DNA of 64,000 bases from Cryptomeria japonica (taxonomy: Eukaryota; Streptophyta; Pinopsida; Cupressales; Cupressaceae), in NCBI RefSeq assembly GCF_030272615.1, contig NC_081405.1, positions 317,177,041-317,241,040 of the forward strand. Reading direction: 5' to 3'. Under the pieces are notes generated by a model that worked only from the letters and a program-made list of their open reading frames with translations, did not search any database and was not told where the DNA came from. The position numbers and the translations under genes were made by a program. Positions 1-12,266 of this stretch are shown piece by piece (position 1 is the stretch's first letter; each line of letters opens with the position of its first letter).

Positions 1-1187
1 TTCTGTTGGTGAAGCAAGCCCCTCTACTAGGTCCTCTACTCCCCGATGGCCCACTGGACTACTGAAAGATTCCCTTAGTAGGGGCCTGAGATGCACTCTA
101 AGAAGACTACCCTAGAAAACTCTCGCTACTCCTCTGCCAGTTCCTTCTCTTCCTATACTAAGAGTTGCCACCCTGCTAGCTCTGAGACTGCTTCGGTCTC
201 AGCAGCTACTGCTGAACACCCTTAGTGGGTGCCTAAGGACCCATAAAAGGTGCAATAGTCTAGGAATGATTCCCTCTCGTGCTAGACCCACTGAAAGGAT
301 CACTCGCGATCTGCACTATAGGCTAAACACCATGCGCGCAGCCAGGATTCTGCTCCACCATCCTGGCTTTCACCATGGCTACCTCTACTGAAGAAAACTC
401 AAACACTCTCACTCCTTCATTGATGCAGTCATTTAGACCCCTCAAGAAGTGTTGAACAAGCATTGCATCATCATTGCCAATACCGACATACTATTTGAGC
501 TCATAGAATGTGTGCTCAAACTAATCTACTATCATACCAAACTAGCGTAAAGCATAGAACTCGTCTTCTCGCAACTCCCTCCATTGGAGTGAAAGAAATC
601 GTCCCTTGAATTTCTCTAGAAAGATCTCCCACGATATGGTGTGAATGCTCACACTAATCCACTCCTCCTCTAACCACCACCAGATAGATGTAAAACACTC
701 ATGATGCATGATAGCACATCTCACCTTGGTGTTGATACCATATGGATACATGGTGAAACACCAATCCAAACTGATAAGCCAAGTCTCTGCCTCGAGACGG
801 ATACCTTTATTGTCAAAGAAAGGAGGGTTGGACCTCATCAAGTCCCTTATGTGACCCATGGTAGCTAGATCCTGGTCCACTAGGACTTCTCTCTCTCTCA
901 AGCACCTACTGATGTGACTCCTCAATCTGAGCATGGAGGGGTTGATCAGCCTTAGGTTTGGGGCCTAGTCTAGCTAGAACCTCCTGAAACATCTATCACA
1001 ACTCTTTGCTTTCGAGAACCTTCTCTCCTGAATGTTGTTCATCTTTATGAACAAAATGATCCCGATCCACACTCGCATGAGTGGGTGGTGGTAAAGGACT
1101 ATGGTGGTCAGAACCTCGACCCTGTCCCCCACCTCTGCCTCTATTGTGGCCACCAACATGACCACTATCCTTATCTCTCCTAGCCAT
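1..1187 (-). pseudogene. Ty3/gypsy gag, 5' part of element H
   Basis: This is the start of a gypsy Gag polyprotein on the minus strand, running off the left edge of the window. The proposed start at 1187 opens with a basic Gly/Arg/His-rich N-terminus (MARRDKDSGHVGG). The capsid-like Retrotrans_gag domain follows at 934-542: 'AETWLISLDWCF', then 'WWWLEEEW' and 'SWEIFLEKFKGRFLS'. It continues past a stop at about 542 as 'FEHTFYELK' and 'LVQHFLRGLNDCI', the C-terminal part of that domain. The frame changes between the N-terminus and the capsid, and several in-frame TAG/TAA codons interrupt it, so it is dead. The protease and pol that should follow lie outside the window. The family call is firm; the lineage within gypsy is not determined. 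Confidence 0.8.
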
Positions 1188-1327
1188 GACCTAAGATTGC
1201 ACAAGAGAAAAAGGTTTGGATCTACGAAAAGGATAAAAACAAGGAAATCACAACCACTAAGACCTGATCAAAAGGTCTAGTTGCATGGGCTCACTACAAA
1301 CCTAGAGTACCCAGTGTTAAAACATGG

Positions 1328-1339
1328 GCTCTGATACCA
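1328..1339 (-). other. Primer binding site of element H (tRNA-iMet type)
   Basis: The minus strand reads TGGTATCAGAGC, complementary to the 3' end of plant initiator Met tRNA. It lies about 140 bases upstream of the gag start. The bases next to it on the minus strand (GGGCATTATA) look like an LTR 3' end in which a final ACA has become ATA. Confidence 0.75.
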
Positions 1340-2054
1340 AATATAATGCCCTGCTAGGAACACCACATCTAAGGGTGAAATAATGATTTTTTTTTTTTAA
1401 AGTATAAATCATATTAAGTGCATTAATTACTACAATAGCACTATAACAACACAAGCAGAAGACTTACACTAGAATTCCTTAAGGGTTACCAACAAAGAAT
1501 TAAAGTAAAAGTTAAATTCCATAATTACGATTAATCAAATATTCCATCATTTACTCAAAAACATAATAAGCCATATGCGATAACAAATTATTCCATTTGA
1601 AAGATTGAAAGGATACAATATAATTTCTCTTCAATAAAGAATTTAAACTAACCATATAGAAAGTTGATAAATAACATCCAAACTTAGGATTAAATTGATT
1701 TTCCAATACATGGCTCTCAATACATATAAAATTTACAACTTAACCAAATTACAAGGTTACATAAATTCATTTATACAATTGACCACATAGGTCTCCAAAG
1801 AGTAATAATCTCCATGTGAGTTAAAGCATGAGTCACGAACCACAAAAACACCTATGAAGCCAATCCTCGCATGAAGGTACAAACAAGAACATTTGATGGG
1901 AAGTGGCACTACCACCCGACCATGTAATTCCCAAAATGGAATCAGCCCATTGTGCTAGGAGATAGTAGAGGACCCTCAAGCAAGCATAATCATGACATGG
2001 TTGACAAAACAATATGACTCCATGATAGTACAATATGACTCCACAATATTCTAG

Positions 2055-2102
2055 GTGACTCAACATCACAATACACAAGTGACTCAACATCACAATACAC
2101 AA
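2055..2102. repeat. Two tandem copies of a 24-bp unit
   Basis: The unit GTGACTCAACATCACAATAC plus four bases occurs twice head to tail. A third partial copy (AAGTGACCC) follows. Related 'AATATGACTCCA' motifs lie just upstream at 2010-2045. Confidence 0.8.
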
Positions 2103-3165
2103 GTGACCCTAAAGAGAGAGTGTCATCACATAGCTTAAGATGGTTACCATGGTAGGTCTACATAGGTCCCTGACCCCAACCTAGGTTATCCTGGTAACCT
2201 TTCCCAAACCTTCAGCTCCAACTACATCTCATGTGGACCCTACCAACCCTTTGTTATGACAAGGTGGTTGGTTTTCCATTTCAGGCCTTCCCACTACACC
2301 TTGAGCCTATATGAGCACTCAACCATGCACGGGGTATAGTATCTTATATAATGTTTATAAACTACTGACCTTCTAATAAAATTATTAGGTTATCACTTAT
2401 TAACTGACTTTCAAGGGGTCATCCTGCCATCCGCTTCGGGCCCGACCCCCACGAAAAAGCCACTCTCTCAAAGGGCACTAGGCAAACATGGTCACTCCAC
2501 GAGGACCCTATGGAAAAGCTGACAACCATAACACAACTATCCAAATACAAGTGGTCAAAGAAGGACATACTAACTATTGGTTAACCATAAGGAAAAGACA
2601 CCACATGGTTAAGACAATAAGGTCATCATACATCATTTGATCAAAAGGTAGCAAATACGCCACAATAGGATGACTAAACCAAAGACGAGAAATAACCACC
2701 AATAATACTCTTTGCAAGGAAAGCTAATATTCCTAAGTTCGCACCGAGACAATCTTTGAGAAAATAGAATCATAAACACTTGTGAATACCATTGATTGAA
2801 ATTTCAATAAAAACACCCTTTAATTAATGCATCATTCAGAAACATCATTCACTTCTATTTAATTTCCAAATTCAATACACCAATATAGAATAAAATCCAT
2901 ATTAATTATTCAACCAAATAACAATATGAATTATATAAACATGTGATCTATTTCCAAAAATACATCCAAATTTATCAATTTGAATTAATAATTCCAAAGC
3001 CTTGATTTCAATAAATAAATTTATTAAATCAATATAAAAATCACTTTATAACTACCATTAATATTTAACATTAAATCTAACTTTAAAATTCATTGCGTTT
3101 TAAAAATAATTAATGGCACATTTAATTATGTTGCAAAGGGTAAATGGCACATAGGGGCCAAAGCC

Positions 3166-3455
3166 TACCTGCAGTAGTGCTGCTGCCGGTAGCAACAGAC
3201 ACTACCCATCGGTAGTGTTGCTACTACTAGTAGTGGTTTTGCCTGCTACCACTGGTAGCAGCCACTACCAACTAGTATTACTTCTACCGACCCGTAGCAG
3301 TCCTACCATCTGGAAGTGCTGCTAACACATAGCAGGACACTACCAACCTGTAGCACTCCTACCATGTAGCAGCCCTACCAACCAAAAGTGTTGCTACCGC
3401 GTAGCAGCCCTACCGACCGGTAGAGTTGCTACTGCATAGCAGGACACTATCATCC
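3166..3455. repeat. Degenerate 36-bp-period GTAGCAG/CTACC repeat
   Basis: Alternating GTAGCAG, CCTACC and GTTGCTAC blocks recur with a period of about 36 bases. Three clear units begin at GTAGCAG: near 3295, 3385 and 3404-3440. GTAGC and its complement GCTAC both occur densely on the same strand, so the tract could form many small hairpins. It is markedly richer in G+C than its surroundings. Confidence 0.7.
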
Positions 3456-4900
3456 CATGTGGTGGGGCTAGCCTGCCACGTGGGTAGGGGGGTGAAACTA
3501 TAATAAAACAATTTATTATAAATCTAAAAAATACAATATAATATAAACCAATACATCCCCTCTTCATTTCACAAGAGCACATACACAGTGCCCAAATCCA
3601 AAAATATGAAAGGATTATTTACTAGTAAGGTAAATGGTGAATTAATAACACACAAGAGCCCCAATTATAAGGAGATTGGGCAATATAAGAAGAATTTAAT
3701 AGATAGGAGAATGACTATAATAAATTTCTTCACTTCCAATACATAGGAAGAATTCCTTGCATCTTGCAAGGGCAAATAACCAATTTTTGCCAACATAAGC
3801 CCCAAATATTGGGCAAATAGAAAGACGAACCTTTTCTTTTCCAAATAGAAGAGATAATTCAAGAACTTGATTTTGAAGAACAAATAATAAACAACAAATA
3901 GAAAGATGAACCTTTTCTTTCCCATATGCAAACATTTGATATGAATTCATCAAAATCATCAATCATAGACACTCTTTCTTTCATTCTAGTCATTCAACAA
4001 GAATTTACAAAGAGATTTATATGTTTCCAACATAGAGGAAGCTACTAAAACATTCAAAATTAAATTGCAAAATAAGAAGAGATTATCCAACCTTCAAGCA
4101 AACCAAGAAGCAAATTGAATGGAAGAATCCCAATCTTGCAAACCAAAACCAATTCCAGCTCTTGCAAAATGGTTTTCCAATTTTCTCCTTCAAAATTTTG
4201 CCTCCCTCTTCCCGTGTCCTATGAACTCCTAGGAATATATGGGAAAAATATATTTCAACCTAAACTTTCTAGGTTAAATTTTTTTCCAACCAATCAGATT
4301 AAATTATTTAAAAAGTAAAAACAATCAGATTTACCTTTTTCCATAAACAATTCTTTTCCAATTAAATAAAATACCAAAGTCAAATGGAAAGGTAAAAGGA
4401 AAAGGTTTTATTTTTATTTCATTTCCTATTTTCATAATACTTTCTTTCAACATAAGTATTTAGCATTAAAATGGCAAGGAAATCACTTATTTCTTTTCAC
4501 AATATATTTTAATACAACTTTACACAATAAAATAAGCCAATTTAACCATTTAATATAGCAAATCATTAATCTAATTAAATCAATAATCTCAAGAGCATAA
4601 TAATTAACTAATTACACCAACACAAATATAGCATCATCCACTTAATTAAATAACCATTTAAATAAACAAAAACATGCAAAACGAGGAATACTCAAATGAC
4701 GACTCACAAGATGAAACACTAAAGCACTCATACTCGCATTCCATTCAACTGAGGAAAACTGACCGACTGTCAACACCCACATGAGTGTAACTACAAGTCA
4801 AGCTAGGGTCCAACAACTATCTCCTCCACTCCCATCAGACATATAAGGCACGCTCAAACCTGTGAAACTAGGTGCAGTCAATACCTTGTACCTACCTGAT

Positions 4901-6118
4901 ACTTATACCTGCAATGTCCTACACCAAAGAACCACACGTGCCTATAGAAAAATATATATAAACAAACATGACACACACACCGATGAAGGAGAATCATGAG
5001 GTTCCTTGTCTCATCGAAGTGAGTGAAGGAAAATCATCCCCTCTCATCCCATACACTTGCAAACACGCAACATATAAATAATGCATCGTACATATTATGT
5101 AAAAGTGTCAGTCCATGAGAATGATCCATAAAATAACATTAATCATAAGCACTAAGATACTACATGAAAGCATACACCATAAAACTAGATAGAGCATGAA
5201 ATAACATCGCATAAAGTCTGAATCATTATACAATAATGTTCCACTGAGTAGTCAACTGAAGTCAAACATAGATACAAAAAGTGTCTGATCGAGGATGGGT
5301 ACTACACATAGTACAGTACCATAAGATGAAGACATAAATAATTTCATTGTCCAAATTCTTCAAGGAGTTGCCATTGACAGGATAAAATAAAGTTCATAAT
5401 ACAATCTCAATGGCTATAAAAGATCGGAATAAATTCATTTATTGTAGTTGAGCCAAGATGGTGGTGGTATAGTAAAAAATATGGTTTTTTTACATTTAAA
5501 ATAGCTTTGTCATAGAGATATCAATCTATTCAATGACAATAATTTACAAATATATAGTTACATCATGGGGTATAATCATATTTGCAGCCATTGAGCTCTC
5601 TAAGCTAAGCATCAAAAAAATAATAAATCTTACACCCAAAGAGGTTTGTCATAGAATTAGAGCAAAGTCAAATGATAGGTCATTGTCAAAAAATACAAGC
5701 TAGCATTTGAAAAGATTTTAACAGTGAGGATCATGTTAATGTTTTACAGGTTTTTTGAGAAAAGTTACAGTAATTACAGAGACAAGGTGATAGTGAATGG
5801 AAGCCTATACTACTGTCATCCATTAGAAAAGCTCCTAAAGGTAAGTAATGGACCATTCCAGTTATAATAAAACTCATAAACTTGCACCAATATTCACAAT
5901 AGAAAAAGAGCTTTTCAATGTCGGCAACACAATGGATATGTATTTATAATTTGTTGTCCTATAATAGTGATATGGATCAAAACAAATGATTTTCAACAGC
6001 GTATGATAGAAAGAGATCCATAGAAATGGCATACAGTAAACAATATTATAAGAACAATAGTAAAATAAAAAAAGGAATGAAATTTGTAAAGATTATAAGG
6101 AATATCATATGCTCCTAC
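4901..6118. other. Gene-free AT-rich tract
   Basis: No long open frame, structural RNA or retroelement terminus was recognised here. The sequence is low in G+C with short A and T runs. It is probably decayed repeat sequence. Confidence 0.5.
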
Positions 6119-7529
6119 TGTTGGCATTTTTAGTATGTTGGCATTTTGCATATAGATTGCATTAATGATATATTGTCATTGATGTCAATTGAACTTGTAA
6201 TGGTATTCATGTTATGGTTGATATTGTTGTATTTGATATTGGCTAGTAACCAATAGGAAGAGCTTTGAGGAAGATATTGTAAACTGATACGTTAAGTTTG
6301 TGAGATGAACTGGTAAACCAATGTAAAGGGTTGAACCTTTCTATGCAATGTAACCAGTAAACCCTATTAGTTGTTAAACCCTAACCGATCAAGTTTCTTG
6401 GTTTATTATCTGATGAGCTATAATGATGGAGACACGTGTGATCATTGTATGAGCATAAGTTCATATTGTATTGGGACATTTGTTTGTTGTCTAGGAAAGG
6501 ATCAAAGTGGATTGCATCTAATGCATAGCATGTGGTGAGTTACAAAGTCCGATGAAGCGGTGATCATGAAGTGGTTGGAATTTTCTTCAAGAATGTGAAG
6601 AGATTGTTATGATTTCTAATGGTCAAGATTGTACCAACTTGTTTGTAATCTCGATCATGGGAATTAGGTTTTGGTTGTGTTACCAACCTAATTGATTTGT
6701 ATTTAAGGTCGATGAAGTTGTTTGTAAGAGTTATTGGAAAGATTGGCAGAAACCTATTGAGTGTGTAGTTGCCTAACCAGTGAATGGATATGCACTTTGA
6801 GCAAAGGCAGATTGAAGCTTAAAAAGATCTGATCAAGAATATGTAGTGCTTTTCAGATAGATCAAGAAAACTTGTTGTTTTCTAACAATTATAGCAGAAG
6901 TGAAATCCCTTAACCGGGTAAGCTCTAACAAGCTTGGTTACTTATTAAATCCTCTAACAAGGTGGTCCATTAGCTTGGATTCTTAAATCCTCCAATGAGG
7001 TTACTCCTAATAGTGTATTGTTCTTTTCATCAAGGCATATTTGTAAATCCCTTAACTGGGTGATTCCTAACCAGAATTAGTTCTTAACAAGACTTATTGC
7101 AAAGCTTTAATAGGCTTGGCTCCTAATAGAGTGAACTTAAGAAGAGTTCAGATAGCTATCCTTGTGAGTCTCATCGCACCGTGGTTTTTACCTATTTGGG
7201 TTTTCCACGTATAAACATTTGTATCAAGTGGTGAATGTTTTTGTGGTTATGATCTTATTTGTTGATTTGATTAACTTCTGATAAGACATGATAACTGGAA
7301 GCATTGAGAGATGAATATGTTGAGATATAATTAAGCATTGTTGATGTTTACAAGATTGAAGTTGATTACTGTTAAGTTGTCATAGCAGTCAAACCGGTTG
7401 ATGTCAAGTATTCTTATGAATATTGATCTTGATTATGATATGTGTACTTTGTGTGATTGAATTTGAGTTTGGGAACTTTGTATCATCTTTTTAGTATACT
7501 AATTCACCACCCCTCTTAGTATTCTACCA
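6119..7529 (+). mobile_element. Probable solo LTR related to element A
   Basis: It opens with TGTTGGCATTTTTAG and closes with CTCTTAGTATTCTACCA, matching the two ends of A's LTRs. The interior shares the same ordered landmarks: 'CCTCTAACAAGGTGGT', a run of short 'aaatcctc...aaggt' blocks, 'GTGGTTTTTACC..TTTGGGTTTTCCA', and the 'GTATACTAATTCACC' end. No primer site follows it and no polypurine tract precedes it, so it is best read as a solo LTR left by LTR-LTR recombination. Possible 5-bp flanks (CCTAC/TCTAC) are imperfect, which leaves the last few bases uncertain. Confidence 0.65.
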
Positions 7530-9617
7530 AATACTTATTCTTTCATCATACCATCACCTACATCATGAGTAGAATATCTGTAAGAAAATAGTCCTTAGCA
7601 ATGAGAAAAGATAAATCAGAAAATTCCTTAAAGAACACATGATCTAATGGTAAATAATACTTTTCAAAGACAAATATGGAAGCTCAAAAGATGGACAAAG
7701 AATTCATGAATATAGTGCCAAATTTTTTTTCATGACTTCAAAGAAACTCTATCACATCTGGAAAATGGTTAGCTCTTAAGGTTTTTGATAGTGATAGTAG
7801 CACAAAGAGTACTAATGATGATATAGAACATATCTATATTTAGGATTTTCATTAAAAAATATCCTAAATATAGATATTGACATGAATAAAAACACTTTGT
7901 TGTAGCCCTCAAATTGTAGTCCAGAGCATGTATTTATAGTCATTTTGCAACCTACTACTAACCAGACATGAGGAGATGAAGTAAAATATCACATACCGTG
8001 CAAACAATTGCAGAGAAGTTTGAGCTTAATGTAAAGGAAGCACCATTTCAAATCCCCGGTTTGACCCAATGAGTGCATGGTGGCCGCCAACAACGAAGCA
8101 AAAAAAAAAAAAAAGGTGCTATAATTAGGGTTTGTTACTAATGCATGCCTAGTTCAAAGTTTCAAATGGGCCTTTTTTTTTAAGAAAAACAAATTCATGT
8201 ATTGTAAAGACCTAGATAAAGGGACAAAGGATTTAAAACATTTTAAAAAGCCTTATTTATTTTTGCCTCATATGAAGGAAATTATATTTTTATATGATTT
8301 TATTAAAAGATTTATTTTTAAAAAAAATGTTTAATAAAAATATATTAAAATATAAAACAAGAAATATCAAAAGAAAATTAATATGTAATTAAAACAAATT
8401 GTTTTATTAAATGTTAAATTAAAATTATTCTAAGGATTAAAAGAAAAAGTATATATTTCCATGCAACGTATGCAGGAAGGGGTTTGCTTTTACTTTAGCA
8501 ACTATTTTTGGCATTAGAGGACATGCAACGTTTTCAGGGATAGAGATGTTTTTCAAGAGAGCTATATATAGTAGCATGCATGCAAAATTACAAAAGGAGG
8601 GACTTTTTCAGTTATCAACTATTTTTGGCATCTTGGACTTATATTTTTTAGTAGAAAGGGATTGTTTCTTTTTAGAGCTATTTTTGGCACACATATATGC
8701 AGTTTTTCGGACAGTGAGTTTTCTTTTTAAATGGAGCTTTTTTGGGCAAGATTGGCAGTTCTATATTTGGTAGTGGGAGTTCTTTTTCATGCAATTGCAG
8801 TTGAAGACCTTTTTGAGCATCAGTGGTTATTTTTGACATATTTTGGCATGAGTTTTTTTTTCTTTTTTGGGCAAATTCGCCCAAGGCTTTTTCTCATGCA
8901 GGTTTTTCTATTAGGGTTTTTGAAGGAGATGAGCTTCATGGGTTCTATATATTCTTTCTCCTCCTTTTCCCCCCCGGTTCTTTCTTTTTGGATACACATT
9001 TTTGCAAAAAAGAATTGTATCTCAACACTATAGTTTATTTTTAGTTCTATATAGCAAGATTCCTTTAATATTACAGAGTTTCATGACTTTGCCTTTGTAA
9101 TTATGCATGTTTATTTTGCAGATTTGACAGGAATTTTCTATGTTTTTTATTTTAGAAACCTTTGAATTTCAATTTCTTTCATGTGCATGTATCCTTTCTT
9201 TTTATATAATCAAAGGTTTTAGGTTGTGTAAAAGGGATAATTGTTAATTTGGTTGTGAAACTAGTTTTCCTTCCAAGTTTATGATTTCCTTAACCTTCTT
9301 GGGAAATGTTTATGTGGTTGAAGAGTACAATTACTTTGTGTGGGCCAAGCTATGTCATATTCTTGTGAGTTTTTAGGCTACTACCATTATAATTTCAGTG
9401 TATCACCTCCTAGTTTAGTTGCAGATTTCAATATTTTCATATTATTTCTCACTCTTTTCCACATCATTAATTTAGTTTTTAGGAGGGATTCAAGGGAAGC
9501 CATCCCATAACCTGGAGATTCACCTTCACTTTGAGGAACCCACAAGCTTGAAGGTGTTTCCATGTTTCACAAGATTTCTTGGTTTTGCGCTTAGCATCAT
9601 GGGTGCAATCCTCTATG
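7530..9617. other. Unassigned AT/T-rich tract left of truncated copia F
   Basis: I recognise no gene or retroelement end here. A 15-base A run lies near 8100, directly after a short tRNA-B-box-like motif (GGTTTGACCC near 8060). Between 8546 and 9044 two overlapping plus-strand frames stay open through T-rich sequence and give Phe/Leu-rich peptides with no recognisable domain. I treat these as chance openings. The right edge is where copia F loses homology inside RNase H. Confidence 0.5.
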
Positions 9618-10585
9618 ACAATAGTAAAGTCATCATTTTTAGGATACCGTAAACCATATTCAGTTGTACCTTGGAAATATTAGAATATCCATTTTATTAC
9701 ACTTTCATGAGTTTCTCTTGGATTACTTTGAAATCTTGACACAATACTGACTGGATTCATTATATCCAGTCTAGTCTGAGTTAAATATAGCAAACCACCA
9801 ATCATGGATTTATATCTTGTAGAATTTACTGAAGGGGATACATCCTTAATTGACAATTTTTCACTTGTAACCATAAGAGTACTAACCAGTTTAGAATTTT
9901 CCATACCAAATTTCTTCAACAATTCCCTTATATACTTAGTTTGATAGATAAAGATGCCTTTGTCAGTCTGAGTAATCTGCAAACCTAGAAAAAATATTAT
10001 TTCTCCAGTTATAGATATTTCAAATTCACTCTACATATTATCAGAAAATTCCATGCACAATTTTTCTTCACCTCCAAAAATGATATCATCAACAAATACT
10101 TCAATAATCAAAATATAATCATTAGTGATCTTATAATATAGGTTAGTTTCAGCATTACCTTTTATAAAATGAAGCTTCAAAAGCTACTTATCCAACCTTG
10201 CATACCAATCTCTAGGAGCCTGTTTTAGTCCATATAGGGATTTCCTTAATTTGCAAACCATATTTTTGTCATCTGTCAGTAAAAATCCATCTGGTTGCTC
10301 AATAAAGACTTCTTCTTCAAGTTCTCCATTCAAAAATGCATACTTAACATCCATCTGATAGACCTTGTAGTTCTTATAGGCTGCATAAGCAAGAAATAGT
10401 CTAAAAGCTTCAATTCTATCTATCGGTGCAAAAGTTTCACCATAACCAATTCCTTCCTTCTGAGAATATCATTTGAAGACCAATCTAGCCTTATTTCTTA
10501 CAATTTGTTCATCCTCATTGAATTTGTTTCTAAAAACCCATTTAGTTCCAATAACATTCTTAGTTTTAGGCTGAGGAACTAAAGT
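9618..10585 (-). pseudogene. Copia F: reverse transcriptase, truncated at RNase H
   Basis: Reading right to left on the minus strand, this tract encodes most of a Ty1/copia RT: 'GTKWVFRNKFNED', 'RIEAFRLFLAYAA', 'VYQMDVKYAFLNGELEEEVFI', 'SLYGLKQAPRDWYARLD', then the catalytic 'VFVDDIIFG' (normally YVDD). The connection domain follows with 'KGIFIYQTKYIRELLKKFGM' and 'TRYKSMIGGLLYLTQTRLDI'. Homology stops abruptly after 'YPKNDDFTI' near 9618, where the RNase H catalytic region should begin. F is therefore truncated on this side and its 3' LTR is missing. Several stops interrupt the frame. Its upstream half is at 18406-18542, separated by element G. Confidence 0.85.
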
Positions 10586-10590
10586 CCAAG

Positions 10591-12266
10591 TGTGTGGGAG
10601 AAAAAGTGACACTAAGCAAACATGCCCTAATCTCACTTTCAACCACACACTTGTGGAATACGAAAGAGCCTACAGGTATCACACAATTGGCTACTTCTTT
10701 TTGTGGAAGAGAGAGCCACGGGCTACCTATTAGGATTTCTATTCCTTTGTTGTAATTGAAAGATAAAATGATGCAAGTTCAATCCCTAACCCCAAAGTAC
10801 AAGTATGAACTAATAACAAGATTGTAGAATTGAACTTAAACAATGGAAGGCTATAAACACAAAGACAAGACAAGAATGTAAATGCATACCCAGTGTTAAA
10901 ATATGAATGAAAATGTTTGGGACGGGGGCGCCGGTGCCACTGTCCTAATTCTACCCTTGAAACTGCTCTGAAAACTGCTATTTTGCAACCTAAAAAGCTG
11001 TCAAAAATGCTGAAAAACTGTTGTCTCATAGAGGGACCAAGGCGCCCAGCGCCCCTATCCCAATGACCAGGGCACCCAGCGCCCCTGTCCTAGCAGGACT
11101 AGGGTGCCCCACGCCCCTGTCCTAGTCTTTTGCTCTGAAACTTGGTGTGAAGTTCTGTCTCGATCTGCTTCTTCCGGATCTGTAACTTGCAGCATCGTCT
11201 GAATCCTGAAATCTGCACTTATATCTGAAAAGGTGTTTTGGGCAGCTATATAGGGTTTTGCCTTAGTCAAACCCCCACTTTGGTGATTTCCACCTCCATG
11301 AATAGCCAAGTTGTATTGTAAAAGTAATGTGTATGCAGACCTTGTGTGTGTGCAAGATCCTAAAATGCAAGTAAGCAAACTATAGCAACCTAGAAAGTAA
11401 ACCCTAATTGCTTGTAAATGATAATGTAAATGCTCCAAATCAAGATGTAAAGTGATCTAAAGCATGAATACCAATGATATGTTGAAGCTTATGCAAAGAC
11501 ATGAAAACAAAATGAAATCATACCCAACCCCAAGGGAGGGGTACAAGCCAATCTTCAGTCGGTGATCCCTTATTGCTCTTCAATGCCTTAAAAGCCCTAA
11601 AATGGATGAATGAAATTGATGAATGCTTGATAGATGGATGTTGAATGTTGTTGAAGTCTTCAAAGATCTACTCTTTCGCTGCATAGAAGGTCCTTGAAAC
11701 CAAAATTCCCAATCCTTTCAAATGAAGAAAGAGAGCTCTTATATATGAAACCTTAGGTCTTAATTTCAACTTTAGGCCGACTTAGAGATTGAATCTCCTG
11801 CCAATTTCTTGGGGTTAAGATTTATTTTATGATTGGATCATGCTCCTAAAATTTCGGGAAAAATGTTCGAGACCGTGTGCACTCCGGGTGCCATTGTCTC
11901 GACAACTTTTCACCAAATTTTCAGGGCCGTTGGATATGATGATTTTAGAGAGAATCCCGAAGTTACAGGTGATTTCGAGATGTTTTGACCCCCGAAATCA
12001 AGCCCCCAAGTTTGAAATAGGACCTAATTAGGGTTTTTGATTAAATGATGTATTGGAGGAATAAAATGAAGAGGGCACAATTTGATGAAAAGGGCCCAAC
12101 TTTATGATATGGAAGATGATGAAATAGAACCTTAGACCTAATTAATTTAATTAATTAGGTGCTAAAGGGGAAATGCAATGCAAAATGAAAAATGCGCCAA
12201 GGCGGGTGCTAAACTAGGTGTGGAATTGTACCACCCTAGCAAGTGCGTACAATTTACGATGCTACA
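10591..12266 (-). repeat. 3' LTR of element G
   Basis: This LTR matches 16726-18400 along its whole length. It carries a minus-strand TATA-like CATATATAAGAG at 11736-11747. It also holds a G+C-rich block at 11033-11125 made of three roughly 30-bp units around CAGCGCCCCTGTCC. An open frame that crosses the block encodes a Pro/Arg-rich peptide; I do not regard it as a gene. Confidence 0.9.

Larger units (their letters stand above)
1342..4900 (-). mobile_element. Probable 5' LTR and flank of element H, distal end unresolved
   Basis: This AT-rich tract begins at the inner end of H's 5' LTR, directly beside the primer site. I could not find a matching TG...CA outer end or a target duplication, because the second LTR is outside the window. 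The right limit given is therefore nominal. No open frame in it resembles a known protein. It contains a 24-bp duplication (2055-2102) and a 36-bp-period GTAGC/CTACC repeat (3166-3455). The remainder from about 3480 is plain AT-rich sequence. Part of it may not belong to H. Confidence 0.35.

Noticed and set aside
3394-3962. Several 60-90 codon minus-strand frames, two overlapping in different phases at 3665-3962
   Set aside because: Low-complexity Phe/Leu/Lys-rich translations of AT-rich DNA, mutually overlapping, with no recognisable content.
8030-8115. Possible SINE (B-box-like GGTTTGACCC followed by a poly-A run)
   Set aside because: No convincing A box at the right spacing and no flanking duplication were found. 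A single degenerate motif is not enough.
8546-9044. Overlapping plus-strand open frames that could be a small membrane protein gene
   Set aside because: The peptides follow a T-rich composition (Phe, Leu, Trp), two frames are open at once, and no domain, promoter or homologous copy was seen.
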